Assembly (NCBI RefSeq): GCF_001641825.1
Contig: NZ_LRFH01000001.1
Span: 1-57,760 of the forward strand
DNA: 57,760 nt
Direction of reading: 5' to 3'
DNA from: Guyparkeria sp. WRN-7
GTDB lineage: Bacteria > Pseudomonadota > Gammaproteobacteria > Halothiobacillales > Halothiobacillaceae
Program-made: the position numbers and the translations under genes
In this document: piece after piece, positions 20,848 to 29,602 of the stretch
Layout of the letters: the number at the start of each line of letters is the position of its first letter
Numbering within the stretch: the first letter of the stretch is position 1
The notes under the pieces: generated by a model
Seen by the model: only the letters and a program-made list of their open reading frames with translations
The model's database searches: none
Told to the model about the DNA's origin: nothing

Positions 20848-21741
20848 ATGGACCACACGCCCGCCTCAACACGCCTGCGAGCCGCCCGCTTCGCCCTGTC
20901 GCTGCTGCCGCGCCTGATCGCGGCCCTGCCGCAGCGTGGCCGGCTGGCACTGGGGCGGTCGATGGGCTGGCTGATGGCGCGAGTGCTGCGAAAACGCCGC
21001 CACGTGATGCATGCCAACGTGGCGGTCGCCTTCCCGGAATGGAGCGCCGCGGCGCGCGAGACGTTGATCGAGACCCATTTCCAGCGACTCGGCGAGGGCA
21101 TCTGCGAGGGATTCTGGGGCTGGTTCGGCGACCTCGAACGCGTTCCCGAGTACCGCATCATCGGGCTGGAGCATCTCGAGACGGCACAGGCCCGCGGCCA
21201 AGGCGTGATTCTCAACGCCGCCCATGTCGGCGACATGGAACTGGGCGTCTACTTCGTTTCGCGACATGCCCCGATACACGCCGTCTACCGCCCCAACAAC
21301 AACCCGGCGATCGACAGCCTGATCAACCAGGGGCGGGAAAAGCACCTGGCCGACTTGATTCCGCGCGACGACACCCGTCGCATGGTGCGCGCCCTGCGTG
21401 CCGGCGGCGTGCTCTGGACCGCGCCGGACCAGAACTACCACGGCAAGACCAGTGCGTTCATCCCCTTCCTCGGCGTGCCGGCAGCCACCAACACCGCCAT
21501 GCCGACGCTGGCCCGCATGGGACGCGCCACTATCCTGCCCTACCACGTGCGCCGCTTCGGCACCCGTTACGAGCTCGAGATCGAGGCACCGCTCGAGGGC
21601 ATCCCCAGTGGCGACGATGTCGCCGACACCCGGCGCCTGGTCGAGCGGCTCGAGGCAGAGGTCCGGCGCCACCCCGAGATGTATCTCTGGGGGCACCGCC
21701 GCTTCAAGACCCTGCCCGAGGGCTATCCTCCGCTTTACTGA
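20848..21741 (+). CDS. Lysophospholipid acyltransferase, LpxL/HtrB family
   Basis: A membrane-associated acyltransferase of the LpxL/LpxM family, which adds secondary acyl chains to Kdo-lipid A. The 297-residue protein has the catalytic HX4E motif in NAAHVGDMELG (about residues 128-138). A hydrophobic N-terminal region (about 10-50) and the family block YRPNNNPAID (about 150) are also visible. Position beside waaA supports a lipid A role; whether it is the laurate- or myristate-type enzyme cannot be told. Its last 38 bases overlap, antiparallel, the end of the GT2 gene. No ribosome binding site is evident. Confidence 0.88.
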   Translation: MDHTPASTRLRAARFALSLLPRLIAALPQRGRLALGRSMGWLMARVLRKRRHVMHANVAVAFPEWSAAARETLIETHFQRLGEGICEGFWGWFGDLERVPEYRIIGLEHLETAQARGQGVILNAAHVGDMELGVYFVSRHAPIHAVYRPNNNPAIDSLINQGREKHLADLIPRDDTRRMVRALRAGGVLWTAPDQNYHGKTSAFIPFLGVPAATNTAMPTLARMGRATILPYHVRRFGTRYELEIEAPLEGIPSGDDVADTRRLVERLEAEVRRHPEMYLWGHRRFKTLPEGYPPLY

Positions 21742-22516
21742 CGGAGTCGGCCTTGCCGCAACGCTCCAGCTCCCAGAGCTTGGCCTGGCGCAAAAAGCGG
21801 CTGTAGGCATAGTTCATCGCGTAGATGTAGCCGACCAGGCCCGCCCGCCAGAAGCCCTTAGTGAAATAGCCAAGCAGGAACGAAAGCCAGAAGTCGGCCA
21901 CCAGCCGCAACCCCGAGCCACGACGCCCCTTGCGGCGCATGTCCTCAGCCTGCATCGCCGTGTAGCCGTCCATCTTCTGCAGACGGTGCGACAGCGAGCG
22001 GGTCGAGTCGTGGGCAATCCGGCCGGAAAGCTCGCCGATGCGGGCGCCCTTCTCCATCTGCACCCGGTCGTGCACCGGGCTTTCGCTGTAGCGCCCCCGT
22101 GAGCGTCGGTACAGCCGCACCGGCAGGTACTGGGCCTTGCGACTGATCCGCTCGCTGCAGAGAAAGCGGTCGTGGATCGGCAGACGGAAGGCATCCTCGC
22201 CCGGGTCGCCCTCGAAACGTGCGGCGATCTCGTCGCGCAGCTCGGGCATCAGGCGCTCGTCGGCGTCGATATTGAGGACCCAGTCGTTGCGGGCCAGCTC
22301 CTCGGCGTACCGCTTCTGCCGCCCGTAACCCGGCCAGTCGTGGTGGACCACTCGCGCACCGAGCCCCTCGGCGATCGCCTCGGTACCGTCGCTGCTGCCG
22401 GAGTCGACGACGATCACCTCGTCGACAAGGTCGATCACGCTCTCGATGGCCGGGCCGACGCGGTCGGCCTCGTCCTGCGTGATGATCGTGACGGAAATGG
22501 GCAACTTCGGGGGCAT
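21704..22516 (-). CDS. Family 2 glycosyltransferase, LPS-core WaaE/KdtX-like
   Basis: A GT-A fold inverting glycosyltransferase. The start is taken at the second of two adjacent ATGs (22516), which has GAGG five bases upstream; this gives 270 residues beginning MPPKLPISVTIITQDE. Donor-binding features are VVDSGSSDGT (about residues 40-49) and the DXD-like NIDADERL (about 85-92). A C-terminal hydrophobic region (FWLSFLLGYF, YIYAMNYAYS) suggests membrane association. Relatives include WaaE, adding glucose to heptose in LPS core, but acceptor and sugar are unproven. Its 3' end overlaps the acyltransferase gene by 38 bases. Confidence 0.9.
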   Translation of the reverse strand: MPPKLPISVTIITQDEADRVGPAIESVIDLVDEVIVVDSGSSDGTEAIAEGLGARVVHHDWPGYGRQKRYAEELARNDWVLNIDADERLMPELRDEIAARFEGDPGEDAFRLPIHDRFLCSERISRKAQYLPVRLYRRSRGRYSESPVHDRVQMEKGARIGELSGRIAHDSTRSLSHRLQKMDGYTAMQAEDMRRKGRRGSGLRLVADFWLSFLLGYFTKGFWRAGLVGYIYAMNYAYSRFLRQAKLWELERCGKADSVSKAEDSPRAGS

Positions 22517-22615
22517 CATCACCTCGGCGAAAAGGGGCGTGGCAACGCCATCTGCGGCGGTGCGATGTGAGATCATAGCAACACACGACACCCGAACCGG
22601 ACGACACGCCTCGCG

Positions 22616-23683
22616 ATGCGCATTGCCCAAGTCATGTTCAGCAAGGGGTTCGGCGGCGCCGAACGCTATTTCGTCGACCTGTGCCTGTCACTGGCCGAGC
22701 GCGGCCACGAGGTGCTGGCGATCACCCACCCGGAGTCGGCCAGCCGCCGTCATCTCGAAGGCAAGCCGCGGATCCGCGTGGTACCACTGCGGGTGCGTGG
22801 CAACCAAGACTGGCTCAAGCTCTGGCCGCTGGCGCGCGCCATCCGCGCATTCCGCCCCGACATCGTCGAGGCCCAGCTCAGCCGCGCCGGGCTGTACCTA
22901 GGACGCATCAAGCGCTGGCTGCCGGCGCCACTGGTCACTCACGTCCACAACTACCTCGACCTGAAATACTTCCGTCAGGTCGACTTCTTCACCGCGGCGA
23001 CCGACGACCAGGCGCGTCACCTGCGCGAGCTGGGCGTGGCCGACGAGCGGGTCACGGTGGTGCCGAACTTCTCGATGTTCCCGCCGCGCGAACGCGCCGC
23101 CGGCGAGACGACCACGGCGGTGCAGCTGCTGGCGTTCGGCCGCTTCGTGCACAAGAAGGGCTTCGACGTCCTGCTCCGCGCGGTCGCCCGCCTGCCCGAC
23201 CGAAACGCCTGGCGGCTGGTGCTGGCCGGCGACGGGCCGGACCGCGACAAGCTGAACGCGCTGGCCGACGAGCTCGGCATCCGTGACCGGGTCGACTTCC
23301 CCGGCTGGATGGAGGACGTCACGCCGCTGCTGGACCAGGCGGACCTGTTCGTCCTGCCCTCGCGCCACGAGCCCTTCGGCATCGTGGTGCTGGAAGCCAT
23401 GGCGCGGGGCACCGCGATTGTCAGCACGCGAACCGAGGGGCCGGTGACCATCCTCGATTCGACCACTGGCTGGCTGTGCGCGATCGACGATGCCGCGGAC
23501 ATGGCCGCCCAGCTCGAGGAGGCCATCGGCAACGATGCCGCTCGGGCCGAGCGCGCCCAACAGGCTTTGGCGCGCTACCGCGAGCGTTATTACGTCGATG
23601 CCGTGCTGCCGCAGATGGAGGCCGGCTACCGCCAGGCCCTCGCGCTGACCGACGGTCAGGGGCGCTCGGCGGCGAGCGACTGA
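22616..23683 (+). CDS. Family 4 glycosyltransferase (GT-B)
   Basis: A GT-B glycosyltransferase with N-terminal acceptor domain (GFGGAERYFVDLCLSLAERGHEV, first 35 residues) and a C-terminal Glycos_transf_1 domain. The latter has GRFVHKKGFDVLLRA, VLAGDGPDRDKL and the donor-site motif LPSRHEPFGIVVLEAMARG. It has 355 residues, a normal length. The genomic position indicates LPS core or related envelope glycan synthesis; the donor sugar is unknown. It is divergent from the GT2 gene, and its last 28 bases overlap the next, oppositely oriented GT4 gene. No clear Shine-Dalgarno precedes the ATG. Confidence 0.9.
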   Translation: MRIAQVMFSKGFGGAERYFVDLCLSLAERGHEVLAITHPESASRRHLEGKPRIRVVPLRVRGNQDWLKLWPLARAIRAFRPDIVEAQLSRAGLYLGRIKRWLPAPLVTHVHNYLDLKYFRQVDFFTAATDDQARHLRELGVADERVTVVPNFSMFPPRERAAGETTTAVQLLAFGRFVHKKGFDVLLRAVARLPDRNAWRLVLAGDGPDRDKLNALADELGIRDRVDFPGWMEDVTPLLDQADLFVLPSRHEPFGIVVLEAMARGTAIVSTRTEGPVTILDSTTGWLCAIDDAADMAAQLEEAIGNDAARAERAQQALARYRERYYVDAVLPQMEAGYRQALALTDGQGRSAASD

Positions 23684-24792
23684 TACAGGGCGAGCGTTTC
23701 GTCCTGCATGCGAGCCAGCGTGAACGGCACGGCCTCGGTCACGCTCGGCGCCCCGTCATGCCACCACTGCGCGAGCCGCTCGACCGCCTCGTCGACCGCG
23801 CCCGGTGCAATCCGGCCATCGGGGTAGACCTGCCGCAGCTGCTCGCCCACCCCACCGTGGTCGTAACCGAGCACCGGCCGCCCCAGAGCCAGCGCCTCGG
23901 TGACGGTGCGACCGAACGACTCGGGCTTGCGCGTCAGCGACAGCACCACGTCGCTGATCGACAGAATCTCGCGCAGATCCCCACGTGGGCCGAGCCAGGT
24001 GACGTCCTCATCAAGCCGGAGCTCGGCGATGCGCGCCTGGACATCCTGCCAGTACGCCTGCCGCCGCGGGTGCACCCCGCCGGCGAGCAACGCGTGCACC
24101 GGCACGCCCCGCGCCTTCAGCCCCTTGAGGATCTCGAGCAGGTCGCGATGCCCCTTCAATTGGGTGATCCGCCCCGGCAGGGTAATGAGCCAGCGGTCCG
24201 CCAGCGCGGGGTGCTCGGCGAAGAAGCGCTCGCGCCAGTCCGCATCCGGCCGGAAGGCGGGGTGATAGTCGGCCGGGTCGATCCCGCGGTAGATGCGCAC
24301 GATCCGCTCGGGATCGACGTTTCTGTAGTTGCGGCGGATGTACTCGACGATGCTGTCGGAGACGGCGATGACCCGCTCGCCCTTGGTCATCACCGCACTG
24401 TAGCGGCCGGGCGAGTAGGCCCCGTGCACGGTGGTCACCAGGCCCGGTCGAGTGGCCGCCGTCATGCCCTTCCAGGCGAGATAGCCGATCCAGGCGGGCA
24501 AGCGCGAGCGCAGGTGCAGGATGTCGACCCCCTCGTCACGCAACAGGCGGCGCACGACGGGAATGTAGCGCAGGGTTGCCAGCGACTTGCGACCGACCGG
24601 CAGGGTGATGTGCTCGCCCCCCAGCGCCTCGAGCTCCTCGACCAGCCGGCCGCCCTCGGAGACGACGATGGCGCGATGACCGGCACGCACCAGCGCCTCG
24701 GCGATCTCGAGCGTGCCGCGCTCCACGCCGCCGCCGTCGAGGGCGGGCAGCATCTGCACCACGGTCAGTCGTTTCTGGTTGGCGGTCGTCAC
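23656..24792 (-). CDS. Family 4 glycosyltransferase (GT-B), second copy type
   Basis: A second GT-B enzyme, only distantly like its neighbour. From the GTG at 24792 (AGGAG nine bases upstream) it has 378 residues. An upstream Met at 24876 would add 28 residues that run into the divergent ELM1 gene's promoter. Features are MLPALDGGGVERGTLEIAEALVRAGH near the N-terminus, SDSIVEYIRRNY mid-protein, and a C-terminal domain with LPGRITQLKGHRDLLEIL and LTRKPESFGRTVTEALALGRPVLG. The role is likely envelope glycan assembly. It overlaps the preceding GT4 gene tail to tail by 28 bases. Confidence 0.9.
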   Translation of the reverse strand: MTTANQKRLTVVQMLPALDGGGVERGTLEIAEALVRAGHRAIVVSEGGRLVEELEALGGEHITLPVGRKSLATLRYIPVVRRLLRDEGVDILHLRSRLPAWIGYLAWKGMTAATRPGLVTTVHGAYSPGRYSAVMTKGERVIAVSDSIVEYIRRNYRNVDPERIVRIYRGIDPADYHPAFRPDADWRERFFAEHPALADRWLITLPGRITQLKGHRDLLEILKGLKARGVPVHALLAGGVHPRRQAYWQDVQARIAELRLDEDVTWLGPRGDLREILSISDVVLSLTRKPESFGRTVTEALALGRPVLGYDHGGVGEQLRQVYPDGRIAPGAVDEAVERLAQWWHDGAPSVTEAVPFTLARMQDETLALYQSLAAERP

Positions 24793-24866
24793 CGGGTGGT
24801 CTCCTCGATCGGTTCGCCGGCGGATGCCCGGCGCAAAAGGATGGCTTCGGAGGCTATCATGCCCGC

Positions 24867-25853
24867 ATGCCGACACATCCCGACACCGTCAACGAGATCT
24901 GGGCCGTCACCACCGGCGAGGCGGGCATGGCCAACCAGGCCCGCGGCCTGGCCGAGGCCGTCGCCGAGTGCACCGGCTGGCCGGTGGTGCAGAAGACGAT
25001 TCGTCTACCCCGCCCCTGGCGCTGGTTGCCGATGCACTGGGTGCCCGATCCGCTGGGCAAGCTCAGCCCCGACGCGGACCGACTCGCCCCGCCCTGGCCG
25101 CGGGTGCTGATCACCTGCGGCCGACGCAGTGCCGCCGCCTCGATCGCGGTACGCCGCGCCAGTGGCGGACGCTGCTTTACCGTCCACGTGCAGGATCCGC
25201 TGATCCCGCCGCGCCACTTCGACCTGGTGGTGCCGCCGCGCCACGACGGACTGACCGGGCCGAACGTCCTGCCAACGCGCGGGGCGATCCACCACGTCAC
25301 CCAGGCCAAGCTCGATGAGGCGGCCAAAACCTTCCGCGCCAGTTTCGAGTCGCTGCCACGCCCGTGGATCGGGGTGCTGCTGGGCGGCTCCAACCGCACC
25401 ATGACCCTCACGCCGGAAAAGACCCGCCAGATCGGCAAGCAGTTGGTCCAGGCCGCCCGAGACAGTGGCGGATCGATTATCGTCACGCCGTCGCGACGCA
25501 CGGGGGAGGAAAACACGCAGGTGCTGGCAGAGACCATCGCGAACGTGCCACACCTGCTGTGGCGCGGCGAGGGACCGAACCCCTACTTCGGCATCCTGGG
25601 CCTGGCGGACTATCTGGCGGTCAGCGGCGATTCCGCCTCGATGGTCTCGGAGGCCGCCTCGACCGGGAAACCGCTGTACGTGATCGACTTCGGCCGCTAC
25701 TCGAAACGCCTGGCGCGCTTTCACCGCGAGCTGCGCCAGGAAGGGGTGACGCGCGCCTTCGACGGCCGGCTCGAGCGCTGGGACTACCAGCCGGTGGACG
25801 ACACCCGCGAGGTGGCTGAGATGATCTGCGAACGGGTGACGGACGCCGACTAG
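24867..25853 (+). CDS. Mitochondrial fission ELM1 family protein
   Basis: A 328-residue member of the ELM1 family (PF06258, formerly DUF1022), named after a plant mitochondrial fission factor; bacterial members are uncharacterised. Visible features are TTGEAGMANQARGLAEA (about residues 15-31), PRVLITCGRRSAA, GVLLGGSNRT, IIVTPSRRTG and LAVSGDSASMVSEAASTGKPLYVIDF (about 250-275). The last segment resembles the nucleotide-sugar site of GT-B glycosyltransferases. Position at the end of an LPS glycosyltransferase cluster makes a glycosyltransferase-like role plausible, by inference. TATCAT ends six bases before the ATG and no ribosome binding site is visible. Confidence 0.88.
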   Translation: MPTHPDTVNEIWAVTTGEAGMANQARGLAEAVAECTGWPVVQKTIRLPRPWRWLPMHWVPDPLGKLSPDADRLAPPWPRVLITCGRRSAAASIAVRRASGGRCFTVHVQDPLIPPRHFDLVVPPRHDGLTGPNVLPTRGAIHHVTQAKLDEAAKTFRASFESLPRPWIGVLLGGSNRTMTLTPEKTRQIGKQLVQAARDSGGSIIVTPSRRTGEENTQVLAETIANVPHLLWRGEGPNPYFGILGLADYLAVSGDSASMVSEAASTGKPLYVIDFGRYSKRLARFHRELRQEGVTRAFDGRLERWDYQPVDDTREVAEMICERVTDAD

Positions 25854-25875
25854 CGCCCGCCGTTTCGACCCCGAA

Positions 25876-26088
25876 TCAGTCGACGAGCTTGTAGACCGCG
25901 CTGCAGTAGATGCAGCGGGCCTGGTCGCCCTTGTGCTCGAGGTGGATGTAGACCCGCGGGTGCGAGTTCCAGACGGCCTCTTCCTCGCGCGGGCAGTAGA
26001 CCGGCAGGTCGGCCTGGGTCACCTCGATTACCCGGTCGGCGTTAGGGGTCTTGAAGTCCTGCGGGTGGGATGCGGTATCCGGATTCAT
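25876..26088 (-). CDS. Small zinc-finger protein, zf-CHCC family
   Basis: A 70-residue protein with the C-x10-H-x15-C-x2-C pattern (C32, H43, C59, C62; VYCPR, SHPRVYI, RCIYCSAVY) of the zf-CHCC domain, also found in the respiratory complex I accessory subunit NDUFS6. Zinc binding is likely; bacterial function is unknown. Its ATG overlaps the ilvE stop as ATGA, so it is translationally coupled to the branched-chain aminotransferase. It is short and easily missed. It converges on the ELM1 gene with a 22-base gap. Confidence 0.88.
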   Translation of the reverse strand: MNPDTASHPQDFKTPNADRVIEVTQADLPVYCPREEEAVWNSHPRVYIHLEHKGDQARCIYCSAVYKLVD

Positions 26089-27020
26089 GCACGTGCCTCC
26101 ACGTAGTCGAGCCAGTTGTCTGCCAGCGGGGGATAGCGCCCCTCGACGAGATCGAAGTAGGTGCTCTGCAGGCGCTCGGTGATCGGGCCGCGCACGCCGC
26201 TGCCGATCGGCCGGTCGTCGACCTCGCGGATCGGGGTGACTTCGGCGGCGGTGCCGGTGAAGAACGCCTCGTCGGCGATGTAGACCTCGTCGCGGGTGAT
26301 GCGCTTTTCCACCACCGGGATGCCGAACTTGTTCGCCAGCGCGATGATGGTCCGACGGGTGATGCCGTCGAGCGCGGCGGTCAGGTCCGGGGTGTAGAGC
26401 ACGCCGTCGCGCACCAGGAAGATGTTCTCGCCCGAGCCCTCGGCGACGAAACCCTGCGTGTCGAGCAGCATCGCCTCGTCGTAGCCGGCGGCGGTGGCCT
26501 CGCGCAGCGCCAGCATGGAGTTCATGTAGGCGCCGTTCGCCTTGGCCTTGCACATGGTGACGTTGACGTGGTGGCGCGAGTAGCTCGAGGTGCGGATGCG
26601 GATGCCCTTCTCGATGTTCTCCGCACCGAGGTAGGCGCCCCAGTGCCAGGCGGCGACCATGACGTGCACCTTGAGGTTGTCGGCGCGCAGGCCCATGCCT
26701 TCGGAACCGTAGAAGGCCATCGGCCGGATGTAGGCGCTCTCCAGCCCGTTCTCGCGCACGACCTGGCGTTGCACCTCGTTGAGCTGGCTCTCGCTGTAGG
26801 GCAGCGTCATGCCGAGGATCTTGGCCGAGTTGTGCAGCCGGCGGGTGTGATCCTCGAGGCGGAAGATCGCGGTGCCCTGCTCGGTCTTGTAAGCGCGCAC
26901 GCCCTCGAACACGCCCATGCCGTAATGCAGGGTGTGGGTGAGTACGTGGGTCTTGGCCTCGCGCCATTCGACCATCTCGCCGTCCAGCCAGATCAGGCCA
27001 TCGCGATCTTCCATCGACAT
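26085..27020 (-). CDS. ilvE: Branched-chain amino acid aminotransferase IlvE
   Basis: A fold-type IV PLP enzyme transferring amino groups between glutamate and the keto acids of Leu, Ile and Val. From the ATG at 27020 it has 311 residues, the usual length. A start at 27083 adds nonconserved Arg-rich residues. Features are LHYGMGVFEGVRAY (about residues 35-48), the PLP-lysine region MCKAKANGAYMNSML (about 157-171) and GSGENIFLVRDG (about 193-204). It is co-transcribed with the downstream zf-CHCC gene. No ilvBCD genes are near. Confidence 0.95.
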   Translation of the reverse strand: MSMEDRDGLIWLDGEMVEWREAKTHVLTHTLHYGMGVFEGVRAYKTEQGTAIFRLEDHTRRLHNSAKILGMTLPYSESQLNEVQRQVVRENGLESAYIRPMAFYGSEGMGLRADNLKVHVMVAAWHWGAYLGAENIEKGIRIRTSSYSRHHVNVTMCKAKANGAYMNSMLALREATAAGYDEAMLLDTQGFVAEGSGENIFLVRDGVLYTPDLTAALDGITRRTIIALANKFGIPVVEKRITRDEVYIADEAFFTGTAAEVTPIREVDDRPIGSGVRGPITERLQSTYFDLVEGRYPPLADNWLDYVEARA

Positions 27021-27134
27021 TGCAGTACGCCTCGCAGAGCAGTTAACCGGTGCCGCGCGCCGGCGACGAACCGCCGCGCGCAAACCCGCGAGTTTACCAC
27101 TCCGAAGAGATTTCCGGCAGTGGCGACGGCAAGC

Positions 27135-28829
27135 CTAGTGCGCCAGCTCGACCCGGTCGCGGCCGCGCTGCTTGGCGTGGTAGAGCGCGGCATCCGCTCG
27201 CGCCAGCAGCGTATTGGCAGTGTCTCCGTCGCGGAGTTCGGCCACCCCGAGACTGACCGTCCCGCCGGGCCCCAGCTCCGAGGCGGAACCGGTTCGGTAG
27301 GCCTCGCGAATGCGTTCGGCCACGACCGTGGCCTGCGAGAGGTTCTGGCCGGGCAGGAGAATCACGAACTCCTCGCCACCGTAGCGGAAGCACATGTCCT
27401 CGTGACGGACGGTGGCCCGCATCACCCGGGCAAGACAGCGCAGCGCATCGTCCCCGGCCAGGTGGCCATAGCGGTCGTTGTAGTCCTTGAACAGATCCGT
27501 ATCCAGGACGACCAGGCTCAGCGGTTGATGGTTGCGTGAGGCGGTGGCGATGGCTTGCTCGAGGCGCCGGTCCAGTGCACGCCGGTTGTACAGTCCGGTC
27601 AGGCCATCCTGCTCGCTGAGAAAGCGGTAGCGGTCGCGCTCTCGTTCGAGCACCGCCTCTTCCCGCTGCTTGTGGCGGATCCGGCTGCCCAGCGCGAAGG
27701 CGAGCAGCAGCGCCTGGGCGAGCGAGCCCAGCGGCAGCGCCACCGTCAACCACGCCGCGTAGGGCAGCACGCCGAGCAGCAACCCCAGGTAGAGCAGCAC
27801 GGCGGCGGCAAACACCGCCCAACCCACGAGCAGGTTGAACGCCGGATGGAAACCGCGACGCATGGCACGCCAGGCCGCCCACAGGATGCACAGCACCGCC
27901 GCGATGGCGATGGCTGCCACGATCTCGAAGGAGATCACGCCGGGCAGCCAGGCCGAGGCAGGTACCGAGAAGACCGCCAGCCCCATGATGCCCAGCAGCA
28001 CCGGGTCGAGCAGACGGTCGTCGCTCCGGGTACGCAGGAAACGTCGCACGAACCAGATCCCGGAAAGCACCATCAGGGCCACGGCCAGTTGCGCGTGCCC
28101 GGCCGGGGGAATCGACTGCAGGACACCGGGCAGAAGCGGCGTGAGGATGTTGTAGCGCAGCCCGATGTAGAGCACCGTTGCCGCGAGGAAGGCGGCGTAC
28201 CCGAGGTAGGTGCGCTCGCGTACCGCCAGCATCAGGAAGAGGCTGTACGCCGCCATGCCCAGCATCGCCCCCAGATAGACGCCGAACAGCAGGTAGCGAA
28301 CCAGCATCCGTGTCCGCTCGTCCTCCAGCGACCCGAGGGTGAGGCGCATGGCCGTCGGCCCATCGGCGCTCAAGTGCAGCAGGAACTCGCGCTCCCCCTC
28401 GAACATGGGAAGCAGGCGCCCCGGGTCACTGGGCATGGCGAGCAGGCCACCCGGACGCTCGGCCTCACGCAGCTCCAGCAGGATGGGCTCGCCACCCGGC
28501 CCCTCCGGCCCGACGAGGTAAAGACGGAAATCACGAAAGTACGGCCAGCGCACCGACAGCCAGCGACCGTCCCGGATCTCGCCGCCATCCACTCGCAGTC
28601 GCAACCAGACATGGCCCTGGAAGGGCCCGAGATTCAGGGTGGCCCGGGACATTGGGCGATAGTCGAGGTCGAGCGCCTCGACCGGGGAAACGTGCTGGTC
28701 GGCCGAAGCCCATTGCACCTGATTCAGGCGCGAGTCCTCGGCCTGAGCGAACGGTGCGAGCAGGAGAAGGGCCACCAGGATCGCCCATGACCACAGCAAG
28801 GCCGAACGACGCCCCCTCATCCAAACCAT
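27135..28829 (-). CDS. Membrane diguanylate cyclase with 7TMR-DISM sensor
   Basis: This protein probably makes cyclic di-GMP in response to a periplasmic ligand. After a signal peptide (ending AQAEDS) comes a 7TMR-DISM extracellular domain (about residues 40-165), seven membrane helices (about 180-380), a short coiled linker (RIRHKQREEAVLERERDR) and a GGDEF domain. The active-site loop is GGEEF at about 484-488, a functional variant, and the inhibitory I-site RxxD is intact as RHED five residues before it. No EAL domain is present. The start is uncertain: ATGs at 28820, 28829 and 28886 are all possible and none has a strong ribosome site. I report 564 residues. Confidence 0.9.
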   Translation of the reverse strand: MVWMRGRRSALLWSWAILVALLLLAPFAQAEDSRLNQVQWASADQHVSPVEALDLDYRPMSRATLNLGPFQGHVWLRLRVDGGEIRDGRWLSVRWPYFRDFRLYLVGPEGPGGEPILLELREAERPGGLLAMPSDPGRLLPMFEGEREFLLHLSADGPTAMRLTLGSLEDERTRMLVRYLLFGVYLGAMLGMAAYSLFLMLAVRERTYLGYAAFLAATVLYIGLRYNILTPLLPGVLQSIPPAGHAQLAVALMVLSGIWFVRRFLRTRSDDRLLDPVLLGIMGLAVFSVPASAWLPGVISFEIVAAIAIAAVLCILWAAWRAMRRGFHPAFNLLVGWAVFAAAVLLYLGLLLGVLPYAAWLTVALPLGSLAQALLLAFALGSRIRHKQREEAVLERERDRYRFLSEQDGLTGLYNRRALDRRLEQAIATASRNHQPLSLVVLDTDLFKDYNDRYGHLAGDDALRCLARVMRATVRHEDMCFRYGGEEFVILLPGQNLSQATVVAERIREAYRTGSASELGPGGTVSLGVAELRDGDTANTLLARADAALYHAKQRGRDRVELAH

Positions 28830-29013
28830 CGCACAGGCCGAGCGCGATCCACCTGCGCTCCATCCCGTGACATCCAAACACGGCATGCTCGATCCCCGCA
28901 TCCGGCGGCATACGAGCCGCCCTGTCCGCGTCACCCCCATTCGGTGACACGATAATCCATTACATACGGGTCACTGTATTCCGGGCGCGGCCGTCGGGCA
29001 ATAGTGGCGGTTG

Positions 29014-29586
29014 TCAGCCGGGGGCGCGGCGCGGCGGGGTCGTCTCGATGCCGGCCTCGTCGAGCTGGCGACGAACGGCGGGCACCTTCTTGCCGGGGAG
29101 GGGCCCCAGGATCACACGGTGATACTGGCGACCGTCGACGGTAGCGGTCGCCACGCGACTTTCCACACCCAGGAGTGCCAGCGCCGCCTTGCGGGCATCG
29201 GCATCCTTGGCCTTGCGGAACGAACCGGCCTGGATCAGGTAGCCGGTTTCGGCGTCGAGGCTCGGCTCGTCCGGCACGGCGGGCGCGTCCTCCTGCTCGG
29301 GCCTCGACGCTGGCGGGGGCTGGTTGCCCTCCTCGGGCAGGAGGGTATAGAACTGGAATTCGGATTCCGGCGCGACCGGTTGCTTTTCGGGCGGCTTCTC
29401 GACACTGCGGGTGTCCGTCTGCCCCGTCTCGGAGACGGCCGACCGACTGTTCTTCTCCGCGGTCAACCGGGCCAGGACGGCCACCAGGGCCACCAGCAGA
29501 ACGAGCGCGATCAGCAGCGCCCACTTCGCGCCGCGGTTGCCGTTCGAACGCGGGCGGTTCACCTTCTTTCGCCCCCGGTTGCTCAT
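29014..29586 (-). CDS. SPOR domain protein (FtsN-like)
   Basis: A 190-residue bitopic inner-membrane protein. It has a basic cytoplasmic N-terminus (SNRGRKKVNRPRSNG), one membrane helix (about residues 21-42), a Pro/Glu-rich periplasmic linker, and a C-terminal SPOR domain (about 110-185, YLIQAGSFRKAKDADARKAALALLG) that binds denuded septal glycan strands. The layout matches FtsN, although FtsN's essential short helix in the linker cannot be identified with certainty. An argS-SPOR (ftsN) order is common in gammaproteobacteria. It begins 16 bases behind argS. Confidence 0.88.
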   Translation of the reverse strand: MSNRGRKKVNRPRSNGNRGAKWALLIALVLLVALVAVLARLTAEKNSRSAVSETGQTDTRSVEKPPEKQPVAPESEFQFYTLLPEEGNQPPPASRPEQEDAPAVPDEPSLDAETGYLIQAGSFRKAKDADARKAALALLGVESRVATATVDGRQYHRVILGPLPGKKVPAVRRQLDEAGIETTPPRRAPG

Positions 29587-29602
29587 CGCCGCATCCCCCC
29601 GC

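Noticed and set aside
25876-26967. A 363-residue minus-strand frame containing the zf-CHCC protein in its C-terminus
   Set aside because: The first 290 residues are an out-of-frame reading of ilvE. Only the last 70 residues (from 26088) form the real protein, coupled to ilvE by an ATGA overlap.
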